Shown here: piece by piece, positions 36,905 through 47,459 of the stretch
Position numbering within the stretch: the stretch's first letter is position 1
How the letters are laid out: each line of letters opens with the position of its first letter
Assembly (NCBI GenBank): GCA_033220425.1
Contig: CM065646.1
Coordinates: forward strand, 4,905,501-4,969,500
Direction: 5' to 3'
Length of the DNA stretch: 64,000 nucleotides
From: Lepraria neglecta
Taxonomy: Eukaryota > Ascomycota > Lecanoromycetes > Lecanorales > Stereocaulaceae
Translations under genes and position numbers: made by a program
Notes under the pieces: generated by a model
Seen by the model: the letters and a program-made list of their open reading frames with translations, nothing else
What the model was told of the DNA's origin: nothing
Database searches by the model: none

Positions 36905-38810
36905 ATGGCACGGGCCGTGCAAGCTGGATCGCTAGCCACGCTTATTGACCTTGCAGACAATCCTCCAGAGCGCCTACACTACGGCTTACTTCAGGACGTG
37001 CAGCAACCGTTGACGCTCTACATCGCGCGAGTACCCGGTAGTAGAGGTGAGCCCTTTTGTTTGAACGCTCTGAACGTACGTGAAGCTTACAATTCACACA
37101 GATGTCTTCCTGACAACAATGAAGCCCCAACAGAAAGTTGTCACCGCGTCGGATGTTCAAAGCTCCCTTTACTACGTCCACGTGGATAGTGTGGAAGACT
37201 ATAAGCTCCTCGAATCTCAAGACTCCAAAGAAGAAGATGAGCCGGCTGACGACGCAGCAATATATCCACCTCTGAGCAAACAGACCAGCGTCCGCCGGAA
37301 ACCGCTGCTATCAAGCCGTAGTCTTGGTATGGACGACCGACTAGAGCCTCCTCCAGAAATTTACCCACGTTTTCGAACCCCCAAGCATAATATGAATGGA
37401 CATACTCAAGGTGGGCGAAAGCCCGTTCCCTCTGTCAACATGCAACCCAAAAAGAGTTTGGAACAATCCCCGCCGCTTCCTGAGCAAAAAGTCCTTGGAC
37501 CACGTCCTATGAACCAACGCTTCTCCACTGCCGATATTCCAGCTCTCCAGGCTGTCCCCGAGAGACAGAACATCGACCTGAAGAGATGGTCCGAACAGCC
37601 TGCAGCAATACCTCCACGGCTACCTCCTAGGCTGAATTCAGAAGTACCTAATGAGTTTCGAAATACGAGACTAGTGGAGGAAGACCCTCTTCTACAAGCG
37701 CAGATGGCTCTTATGAACCATGGATCGACAGCAAAGCATTGCTGGGAGTGGGAGAAGGATTGGCAGAACAAACGTATGAGTGAAGAGATGGTTGGAAGCC
37801 CTTCACTCCCTTTCATTAATGAAGAGATACCGGCTGGCTTCGATGACGCTTCATTATCATTGATTCGGCGGTACAATGCACAGCAATGGAACGTCGGCAA
37901 GATCGTGAACCAAGGCAAAGGGTCTGTATCTAGGAATACCGCAAATTCTGGCGCTGGCATCTCTGTTGAGATCATGACACCGGGCTATGCCAAATTCGTT
38001 AATGCTAGGATTCCTGGCAATGAGGAGCTGAAGATCAGTCCGGAAGCTTCTCACGAAGGCTCCTCCCTCTCGGGCTCAAGGAGTGATGCTTCCAGCATAG
38101 ACAGAGCAGACAAAGCAAAATTTCGACGGCACTTATGGCTATCTGGACATGCAATGAGACCCGACCGAAGTCGCAGGCTTGAATCGACTGAATTTGTGTT
38201 CAACCAAGAGACGAGACCGAGCTTTGATTCCCAAAGACGAAGAGAGCAAGGCTTAGATAGCATCAGCCCATCTGCTATTGCGCCGTCAGAGTCTAAGACA
38301 GCGCCATCAAGACCATTTACCTTCGACAGTCCTTGGGATGGTAGATGTGAGTTTACTACCGGTATAGCAGGTCGATCCTTGAAGTGCAAACATTCGTATG
38401 CATCCACAAACCCCAACTTCGGACCGGGAATGCGTTCAGCAACAGTCAGCGAATTACGCTTCAATTTGCCAAGCTCACAGGCCTTCGGAACCCCTACTCC
38501 AAAAATTTTAACGCCTGGAACACCCAGAGAGGCCAAGCGCTCGTCGATGTTCCGAAGCCATCGCAAGCAGCGTTTATCCTCATCTTTTGACACAGCTGAA
38601 CCAATGAGGAACGACTATTTCGGATCCAAAGTTGAGCTTGAAGATCGACTCGACCTTTCTTTGGGCCAGGAACACGCGGGAGGTGGGTTTGGAGGGAAGC
38701 AAGCTAAGTTGGGTAAGCTCATAATCGAGAACGAGGGCTTGCAGATGATGGATCTGATTGTTGCCGCCAACATGGCGCTTTGGTGGAGAGTCTATGAAAA
38801 ATTTACATGA
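36905..38810 (+). CDS. Conserved fungal protein of unknown function
   Basis: Two exons, 36905-37046 and 37102-38810, give 616 residues. The 55-base intron runs GTGAGC to CACACAG. I chose the ATG at 36905 (context ACCAATGG) because the splice joins two frames into a smooth stretch, VPGSR then DVFLTTMKPQQK. A downstream ATG at 37119 is an alternative start giving 563 residues. The N-terminal ~90 residues look folded (LYIARVPG, SSLYYVHVD). The middle is proline-, serine- and arginine-rich and probably disordered. The C-terminus ends in a well-ordered hydrophobic segment (KLIIENEGLQMMDLIVAANM, then ALWWRVYEK) that looks like the conserved signature of the family. No catalytic motif, signal peptide or clear transmembrane span is seen. 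I do not recognise a function. Confidence 0.8.
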
Positions 38811-39253
38811 ATCTATCTTCTAAAATCTCATCACATCATATTACATTCTCATTGAATGCCCTGCTGCCTAATTGTTGGGTTGTGAGTTGTCAATGAGCCG
38901 TTTCGCCTCATTTGTTCGCTTTGTTGTGGTTGGGCAGCATCACAGCAGATGCTTGGCATTCACTTTTCCTTCCAGACTTTTGCATCACGTTTTTTCTCAG
39001 GCACACAATAGCATCCAGGAACCCGCTTCACTACTAGTGAACAGCACATTCTCATATTTGCCCAACTTGCATATGGCTCCGCTTTTCGGCTCATTTTGGT
39101 GTGACGCTTTGGTGGGGTTGGCTTCACAAAATTCGGGCAGCACCAATGGCGCAACATAAAGTCACCGAGTGAGTTGTTGTTCTTCGTACTTTTCCGACCA
39201 TCCTCACAGGCTCATAGCTCACCACCAAACTCACTTTACGATCTTTGCCCATA
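38811..39253. other. Intergenic
   Basis: 3' region of the gene ending at 38810 and leader of the one starting at 39254. Short open frames here have no family resemblance and I do not call them. Confidence 0.5.
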
Positions 39254-39787
39254 ATGCTGCTCCTTGGCCCTCACATTCTCTTCATCCTGTCGGTCCTCGC
39301 TCACCTGGCAACATCAGCTCCGGCGAATACGACGTCGTCCATTGGTACCACCCCGACGGATAACCCCACAAAAAGTCTCCTTCAATCAATCTCTCCAGTT
39401 CATCTGATCGACGACGAATGCCCAACACCGCCAACCCAATTCTTGCCTTATCCACCACCTCCAGGCTATGTACCAGGTCCTGGTTGTCCACCAGCAAGCT
39501 CCGGCACTCAACCTAGTGAATTCAATCCTCCTCCTGGAGTCTATGGTGGCTCGGGCTCCGGGTCAGGATCAAGCACGGAGACGAGTAGCCCGGGTTCAAG
39601 TCTGAGGGAATGGAATCCGTTTGCGAAGGTGTTGGCTGGCTTCTTACCCAGACGCAAGATACCGGCAACCCTCCGTGCCAGCAGAGTCAGTGGCAGAGAC
39701 GTGGATGCAAGGACTGAAATGTTTGGCGAAACGACGACGTCGAAATGGATCTTTCGAATGATCTGTTTCTCGATGAAGTGGGCATAA
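39254..39787 (+). CDS. Small secreted proline/serine/glycine-rich protein
   Basis: Single exon, 177 residues, starting at the ATG at 39254. The N-terminus is a textbook signal peptide: hydrophobic MLLLGPHILFILSVLAHLA, then TSA before the likely cleavage at PAN. The mature protein is low complexity: a PYPPPPGY proline stretch, a GSGSGSGSS linker, then a basic segment (FLPRRKIPATLRASR) and a short hydrophobic tail. It has two cysteines in the proline region and one near the end. The basic PRRK / SRVSGRD stretch could be a Kex2-type processing region. No known fold is recognised. It could be a cell-wall-associated or effector-like protein; the sequence alone does not decide. Confidence 0.65.
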   Translation: MLLLGPHILFILSVLAHLATSAPANTTSSIGTTPTDNPTKSLLQSISPVHLIDDECPTPPTQFLPYPPPPGYVPGPGCPPASSGTQPSEFNPPPGVYGGSGSGSGSSTETSSPGSSLREWNPFAKVLAGFLPRRKIPATLRASRVSGRDVDARTEMFGETTTSKWIFRMICFSMKWA

Positions 39788-41888
39788 GGGCAGGATCGGG
39801 CAAAACAGAAACCGAGATACATACCCGGCCAATGGAAGGGGGTCTTAGAAGGGAAAGAACTTAATATATCATTCTCCCATCACAATTCGCAGAAATAATT
39901 TGCTTCCTGCCCCTCAAAAGCGAGAATGGTCTTGCTCTCAGCTCCTGCTGCTCCAAAATGGCTTTGCTTTCTTCTGCTCTTGCGCAGGCTTTCAACCCTT
40001 TTCGCATTTCATCGACCTTTATTTTCACTATCCTTGCTGTTGCTTCTCTCAATTTACCGCTCACTTTCTACCTATAGGTATCTTACTATAACCTTTATCT
40101 AAGTACATACTTGAAAAATTTGGCATCTTAGTGAAACTGCGGTGGCTAAGACCCAAGAGACGCCCTCAGATCGCCCTTCGAGAGCACCTACAGTGCATAT
40201 GCACGCTTACAGCCAGTAACGGAGACATCATCGATGATGCTGAAGATCAATCTATTTATGATTATGCATTCAAAAAGGATACCGTAGTCGATCTTGCATG
40301 CCAATACCTCACCTTCCTGGCAATAACACAGAGGACAGCGCCGACCTGGATCAACGATGCCAAATCCAAACTCTCCACCCTCCAGCATCATGCACAGTCA
40401 CTATGGTTCTTTTAATACGGCAGGGAAGCGGTGATGTGGGAACTGCTGGGTGGCTATTAAAGCCTGGGAGGGAATGTATAGACGGAGAGCGCCAGCTTAT
40501 CTGGTGCAGAGATATGAGCTTGATTAAGGATAGACGGTGAACCGAAGGGGAATGAGAACCCGCTCTATTTAGCCGTGCACTTTTCAAGTTTTATCTTTAA
40601 CTTTAGGCCCCCTGAACTCGAGGTGGAAGGATTATGGATGAGAGCAGTGGTCTATACGGGTAGTTAGAGAGGTGAGGTGAGAGGGTCAAGGAAGAAATTG
40701 AAAGGGAAAGGGCTTCGGGTTCAAGGCATTGTGGCTCCTCCTCCGCGCAGTCAACCAGCACCAGCGCGCATCACCGGCCTCGATGGAGCCGGCGAGTCAA
40801 TATTTGAGGCTCTAGTCTGAGCTCAACTGGACAATTCTTCGCGCAAGTACCTCAACGATTAACCTTCGAAAACTCAATATAGCCATGAAATGCCAGCTTC
40901 CGTGCTCAACAACTCATCAGACATCAGACATACCCAGACATGTTGCTCCCCACCTTTTAATCGCGCAAGATCTAGCTCTAGCGACCCTAATAACATCACC
41001 TAGTTTGACTTATCGGAGTTCAGAACTCAGTATCTAATCTTGATATTGAAGTTGAGGATTCGCCAGTCGTAGCTCTATCTTTGTCAGGGATACCAGCTAC
41101 TACGCTTCGATGCTCGTGATTACACCCCAAAGTAGCTCCATTTGAGCCTCGAACTTAACCAAATTTCTGACACAGAAGCATGCTGGAAGTTACATCTACT
41201 AGTATACGAGCAGCTCGACTACTTTTCAATTCGTTCCAAAAGCAGGAGAGGCGGCAAGTCAGAGGCTCTTGAGCACCATGCGTAGCAGATATCCTTTCTT
41301 CTGAGCGGCGTTCTACGCATTGCCCTACAATGCGAGGCCCCCCCACCCCAAGCTCTTTAGCTCCGTCTACAGCAATGCAATAAGGGAATGAATGCGTTGT
41401 AGTAGATAATTTTTCATACTGATACATCAAATGAAAAAGTCTGATTTTGCAATCCAGCTGTCTACGCAAGTGCCGTTACGGATACATGCGTGCAATGCTC
41501 GCTCATGATTATGCTGCATTAGAACAATGAAATCAGTATGGGTCACACGCCTCTTTGAAGCCAATCATGAGAAACCCGTTTTACAAATGCCAGTCCCATT
41601 TTAGATATTCCTGCTCTTAGAGATACTGCCAGTTGTAGCCAACAGCGAAAGCTAATGTATAGCAGCAAAGCCACTTCCGTATAGCATATAAGGAACAAGT
41701 CGGCCTCGTGGGATTGGGAGGAAAGTCAGTGGGAGCCAAGATAGCTTTTGACAGCGGCAGAAGGTCTAGCGGCCGGTGGAGTAGGGTCGTTGCGTAATGA
41801 GCACAGGTGATAAGTAGAGGACGAGTCGATGTCTGGTGGTAACATGGCGTTGGAGGGGAATATCCAAGCTGGGTCTAAGGAAAGGTCT
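39788..41888. other. Intergenic, no gene recognised
   Basis: About 2.1 kb between the convergent secreted-protein and HPC2-like genes. Several frames of 60-104 codons are open on both strands, but none shows domain-like composition, good start context or coherent splice extensions. Confidence 0.5.
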
Positions 41889-43798
41889 TCAAGTGGGTGG
41901 GTTGACATAGCCGGCTGGCTTCGATGCGAGGACCGCTAAGTTTTCCCTTTGGGCTTTCTCCCTGTCGATCTGCTCTTTCATTGCTTTGGTGACTCTCGGC
42001 TTTCTTCCTGGAACTTTGGCTCCATCCTTAGTTGTACCTCTGGCACCACCTCTTGTTGCACCTCCACGTCCTCGTCCGCCTCCACGGCCGCGCTTTGCTG
42101 GTTCGGCTCTGCAGGATGTTAGTAAAGTAAATCAATAGTGTTGGGGGACAGTAGTACGTACCTCTCAACAGTAGGCTCTTCACCCGGAGGGATTAGTGGT
42201 CCACTGTAGACAAAGAATCCATCCTTACTAGTAGCGGCCTGCTCCTCCCATATCAACTCAGTGTCATCGATGAAATCATCCTGCTTATCGTACATATCCT
42301 CCTTCATCATCCTCTTTCTCGGCTTCTTCACGACACCTGCCTCCCCAGTCTCTTCTCCAGACTTGGGAATCCTCTCGCCATCCTGCATGCCGCCCATCTC
42401 GATGTTACTGTTATCAGCCTCTCCGTCAGAGAGGTCAACGGACATCTCGTCTCCGGAGCCAGAGTTGCCGCCGTTCTTGTGCGCATTTTCGAGAGCTGCA
42501 CCAGCAGCAGCTACTCGTGCAAGTCGCTCACGCTGTGCTGCTAGGCGTGGATGCAGGGCATTGAAGCCGTATCGGTCCTCGGCTAAACGAGTGAAATTGA
42601 CATACTGGTTGTCGCCATCAAGACGGACATCGAGGACAACAGTGGGTGCGATCTTCTCTGGCCCAGAGGCGTCGTAGCCGCCACCAAAGATAGCGCCGGA
42701 GAGAAGTCCACTACCTGTTGGTAGTGGTGGAGGGGCTTCTTTTTGACGACCAATGGGCTTTGGGGAGTGCGATGACGATGATACACCAGTGCTTGCTTTT
42801 GGACTTGGCTTTTTGGGGACGCTGATAGTATTGTTGGTGGATTCTTGAGGTTGCTCAGTGTCAAATTCCATAACATTCGCGGTGTTGGAAATCGGCGTCG
42901 GAAGAATTGTGGAAGCGACGTCCTTAGGTGTCGTAATGGGGGGCGGTTGTGCTAGAATGGGTATTGGTGGAGATAATTGTGGTCGCTTTGCCTCAGGCGG
43001 AGAGGGTGCTTTGGTGTCGTTATCGCGTTTTGGCTGCTGGGGGAAATTGTAGGGTGACACATTGGTTGCCGGTTGTTCGATAAGACTGTAGATAGACGAA
43101 GGCGCACTCGCACCCGGGCTAGAGTACATGGGAGGCTTTTGAGGTGCTGATACTGTACTTAATGGCGAGCTAGGGCGGGGTGCTACTGTAGAGGATCTGA
43201 TTGGGTCGTAATTTTGGCCGCTAGTTGGTCGTGAATGTGATGTGATATTTTGGGTGTTGATTTGTGGGACGGGAATAGCTTCATTATTTCCATTTTGGGG
43301 TGGCGCGCGGATTGCGGGAACATCAAAATGCGTGGGCGGAAGCGGGGTGTTAGGGAGAGACTCTTCAAGCTTGGTTTGGCGAGAACCCTGAAGCGCCGCG
43401 GCTTCTCTGGCTCTGGCCTGTGCTTGTGCTTCTTCAGCAAGTTTTGCTTGCTTCTTCTTATAAGCAGCTGATGTACCACGACGTGCGCGTTTTCGAGGCT
43501 TTTCATGACCATCAGTTGCAGTGGATGCGTTGCCGTTGATGTTGGTGACTGGTGTTTCAGGGTCCTTCTTTTTGCGAAGTGCCTTTCTTGCCGATGTATT
43601 TTTAGCGCCGATCGTTCTCCCGAATCTCTCTCCTCCAATATTTGCATCACTTTGGCCATTTTGAGAGAAGGAAGCCGAGTTCGGTTGAGCATGAGGAGTT
43701 GGTGTGTTGTGTGTTGGGGAATTTGGTGAAGGCGGGGATGAGAGGCCGGGTGATGTGCTCTCCCCGCGATTTTGAGCAACTCCTGCTGCTGCCGACAT
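41889..43798 (-). CDS. HPC2/ubinuclein-family HIR histone-chaperone subunit
   Basis: Two exons, 43798-42162 and 42108-41889, give 618 residues. The 53-base intron runs GTACGT to CTGCAG with an ACTAAC branch. The start is the ATG in ATGTCGGCAGC. The first ~350 residues are disordered, with basic nuclear-localisation-like clusters (KALRKKKD, KPRKRARRG). The diagnostic Hpc2-related (HUN) domain is at about 498-545: DMYDKQDDFIDDTEL followed by WEEQ and TSKDGFFVYSGPL. By family, this domain contacts Hir1/HIRA and histone H3 and supports replication-independent H3/H4 deposition in the nucleus. Exon 2 adds an arginine/glycine-rich tail (KRGRGGGRGRGG) ending in a short charged helix (TKAMKEQIDREKAQREN). 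The RGG tail is a plausible nucleic-acid contact. Identification rests on the HUN motif and is strong. Confidence 0.9.
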
Positions 43799-45189
43799 CT
43801 TGTCCACCACAACCACCAAATTGTCTCCTAGGAAAGAAGGAATGAAGATTGTTGCTAGAGCATAGAAGAATGGTCCAGTGGAGTCTTAGTATCGACGTTG
43901 ATGGTAGTCTTGTTGGCCGCTGCGGCAAATAAAACAAAGATAAGTGGTAGGTGGTCAATGTCGCAATAGCTTCAAAAGTGGGATCAAAGACTGTCTCGAT
44001 CTTTGAAACGGCTTTGTTGGGTGCTAGGAACCTTGATGGAACTCCTAAGCTCTGGGAAATCACGCTATAGATAGCATTGCCGACGATACATCTCAAAAAC
44101 TTGGGCGGAAGATGGCGAGGAGAGTCTGGCGATGGAAGAACATCAATCTGCTCAGTAGATGAAGGAGTGAAAAGAAGAGGAAGAGGGAAAGGAGAGAAAT
44201 TGGGGGGATATGGGCTGATGAAATTCTGGCGGAAGGAGGCAAGCACTAGGTTTGACAGAGCACAGACGAGCATCGGCAGACTGGGAACACATCATCTGGA
44301 TTCAACGTTGCGAGCTAATTTACTGCCGTAGGGAATTGGTCAGGCTGCTTGCTGCTGGCAGCCTACGAAGGGAAGAGCAGCGAACTCCGTGACCTGGCCC
44401 CAGGACAAGAAGGGCATGGTTCCTTGGGGGCAATCCATGTGCACCACAAGACCTTTTAAACGATGCAACAACAAGCCAGGGACCGAGCAGCCACAATCCA
44501 CTTGCTGACTCCATCTCGTCAACCAATTACGTGTATCTCTGATCCCGCCAAAGATAGTCCCGCATCTTGCATGCCCTGCAGATCATCCTAATAAAGAACT
44601 GCTTGTCGTCGTCCAGGAACCATCACATTGATGATTGGAAACATGCATCCAAAATGCAGGTCGTGGCATGTCTAACTACTGGTGTTTAGTTCAGCTTATG
44701 GTGCTGACCTTGCCAGGATTTACTTTACCTAAGGGTTGAAGTCATATTCCCGCTCATGCATGCATTATGCACGAAATCAAAGTAAGAGGCTTTCCATATG
44801 TGGCTAAACTAGCGCCACAAATTGGCAAGCCGAAGGATCCGGTTACTCTTTCCGAACAACTTTATATTTCCAATTCTTCACGCCTCGCTCTTCAAAATCC
44901 CAAGGGGCCTCCAGATGCTGGCATCACGCCAAACATTCAGATACATTCATTGCTATAAACTCTAGACTTTGATGAAGAATAGATCCTCCATTCCAGTCAC
45001 TTATGACAGCCAATGTATTCAAATTAATCTGTGCAACGGTTACCGTCTCGATATAATATACAACAACGGTCCACTTCTCTTCCCTCTATTTTAGATCCGC
45101 GTCCACATTAATACGATATGAAGATTAGACAGATATTTCCTGAATCTTCGAAAGGATCTGGACCGGATTAGCTCTAATCTTGTCTCTTC
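43799..45189. other. Intergenic: HPC2 upstream region and 3' end of the pseudokinase gene
   Basis: A long open frame (43647-44273, - strand) overlaps the 5' end of the HPC2-like gene out of frame. It has a repetitive, pyrimidine-driven composition, so I read it as a by-product of promoter/leader bias. No other gene is seen. Confidence 0.5.
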
Positions 45190-47036
45190 TCAGGACTTGC
45201 AAACCTTTTCAATATACCGAACGCCGACCTGGTATTGCTCGATCAGAGGCTATTTATCATCTAAGTTCACAGGGGCCATACCAAAATACCATCCTCATCC
45301 ATGAAGTCCTTCTCGTTCCCAAAATCTGGATTCATCTTGTCGAGACACGTCAAACAGGACTCTACTATCTCAGCATAGCGTTGACCCATTTGGGTGGGTA
45401 GGCGCCTCCTGGCTAAATCTGATGACGAAGATGACATTAGTGATCACAGCAAGTACTTGACGATGGACATGCTTCTCACCAATTAGTGTTCTTTTGACGT
45501 CGAACGCTTTTGTACGAAAGTCCTTTTCCTGGCTGTCCATCGCCATTGCTAACTCGGGGCAAGGTCTTGGGTACTGATCTCCACTATCATAACGTACCTG
45601 CGGTCTATTAGTTGGTGGCCAACATAAACACTGCCAAATAATTGGGATCCTCCTGGATATCAAGAACTCGGAGCGACATACGAACGAGGACCACAAGCCG
45701 ATCTCCAAGAGACACACGCCAAGACTATATATGTCGTGCTGCATTCGATAATCTTCACCAGGTCGCATGCCCTGTCGTGTGGGATAACGGTACAGATTCT
45801 GCTGCCACTTCGAATCTCCTATATGGTAGGTCTTGCCATCTGCTAGGCGAAACTTCTCGAATCCGACTAAAAAGGGCATTCCGAGGACGGACGATTTACT
45901 TCTCAAGAGCAAAATTGTCTCTGGAGAAATATTCTTGTGCACGAATTGAGCATTATGTACAAACATAACCGAATTAGCCAATTGTTTCGCCACTTCGAAT
46001 CGCTCATTCAAAGGATGCTCTTGAATCGGAGAAAGCAGTAAGCCACGGAGACTTTGAGGTGTCCCGAGCCCTTGAGGAAGTGCAAAGACAAACTCGAAGC
46101 CATACAAAGGACTAATGGAACCAGGTTTAGGTGGCGCTTTCAGAGAGTTTGAGGCTGGAGGTAGATTCTTGATCACACCTTGGCAACGCAAAAGGCCAAA
46201 GGTAAGGGGAATCATGGTGGACAACGTCCTTGCGAGGTGCCGGACATCCTTGGTCGTCGCTTGAACATTGGCTTGAGGATGTAGAGACATGGTGTCGACA
46301 ATGTAAGTGCTTCCAGCCTCGTGTTCCTTCTTGGCTACTTGGGAGGACGAGAATTTTATCGGTGTTCGTTTAAATTCCATGTCGTTTGGCAATATGAACA
46401 TGGGCTTATTCGTGGAATCCAAACTCTCGTCCGTGTTTACTGCGTCTCTGAGGCATTTCAACTCTGACAGTGGCCCGCTATGAATGCTTGACTGCTCAGT
46501 CAACCGCTCATCGATCCTTGGGTTCCGAACGGAAATTATTAGGAACCAAGACGGGTCGAACATGCTGCTCCATTCTTTGAGCTCTTCTACGGCCTTTCGA
46601 AGACGTTCCTTGACCAAGATAGCATATTTTACTCTCTTAACGTCTCCCTTCTTACGCATCAGCTGTTTGATTGAGCTATCTTCTTTCGCATCGCCATGAA
46701 GGCCATCTACGATCAAGATGGCTGCTTGCAACTTGCCTTGCAGTACTCGAAGGACAGCAAGCTGATGCACTTGAAGATCAGCATCAAGGCTGTCCCAAAC
46801 GCTGTTGAGGAATTGGATCTGGTGTTTCATTTTCACCCAGTGATTCTCGATCATCAACAACATTTCCTGCGTTTCCTGCTCCGCATTTCGGAAAGCCTGA
46901 TACGTTTTTACTAGCTCGTTGCCATATCTGCTTATGATTTAGACTCTGATCTTGTAATAGACATGGTTGGCTGGACGGACCTGATGCATATATCTGCGAT
47001 ACTCAGCGACCCACCTGCGAATGAGAATGGGTCCAT
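45190..47036 (-). CDS. Helical-domain plus pseudokinase protein (HeLo-like/MLKL-like architecture)
   Basis: Five exons: 47036-46981, 46927-45682, 45597-45480, 45418-45282 and 45228-45190 (531 residues). Introns are 53, 84, 61 and 53 bases; the 84-base one is open in frame. The start was set by the family-like N-terminus MDPFSFAGGSLSIADICIR, which splices into YGNELVKTYQAFRNAEQET. Residues 1-~110 are an amphipathic helical domain like those heading fungal STAND and HET-s-type proteins. From about 240 to 430 there is a kinase-like fold whose catalytic loop reads VHKNISPETILLL and whose DFG position reads GFEKF, so catalysis is unlikely. DIYSLGVCLLEIGLW is the kinase helix F region. The C-terminus (MGQRYAEIVESCLTCL, DEDGILVGVRYIEKV) matches a fungal family tail. 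Role inferred: signalling scaffold or regulated cell death. It is divergent from the kinase at 47460. Confidence 0.82.
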
Positions 47037-47459
47037 GCTAGCATGATCGAGTCTAGCAGATTGAACTTGGCCTTGAATAGGATGACTTCTCACATGCAAG
47101 TTGTCAAGGACCGTTGACTAATCTCGATCGTATGCAGCCTGAAAAGGTCATTGCCCCACTTGGGCTGTGCTGGGATCAATGCTCAATACGGCTAGGGGCT
47201 CCACATCGCGGAGCCGCCAAGACCTAGCTCGCCGGCTACGGAGCAACATTTCAGGAGATCACAGCTCCGGCTTCACAACTCCATGAGAAAGAATCGGTCT
47301 TCAGCTATCAGACATGTATTTTTACTGTCTCCAGGTGAAACCTGCCGTTATACCACACTAGTCTGCTGTCTTAGCTCGAGCAAAGAGGGGGATTTGAGCC
47401 TTGCCCACCTGCGAATGCAGTGAGGCTGTCGTGCTGAATGCTCGTTAAGCGCGTTAACA
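47037..47459. promoter_or_regulatory. Shared divergent promoter region
   Basis: 423 bases separate the start codons of the pseudokinase gene (-) and the kinase gene (+), so both promoters must lie here. A GC-rich inverted motif, GGGGCTCCACATCGCGGAGCC, lies at about 47195-47216. I cannot assign a transcription-factor site. Confidence 0.5.

Noticed and set aside
40131-40587. Open frames on both strands around 40.1-40.6 kb
   Set aside because: Overlapping on opposite strands, without start context, splice coherence or domain resemblance.
43647-44273. 208-codon frame on the - strand overlapping the HPC2-like start
   Set aside because: It overlaps a well-supported gene in another frame and shows pyrimidine-driven Leu/Ser/Pro composition typical of a fungal leader region.
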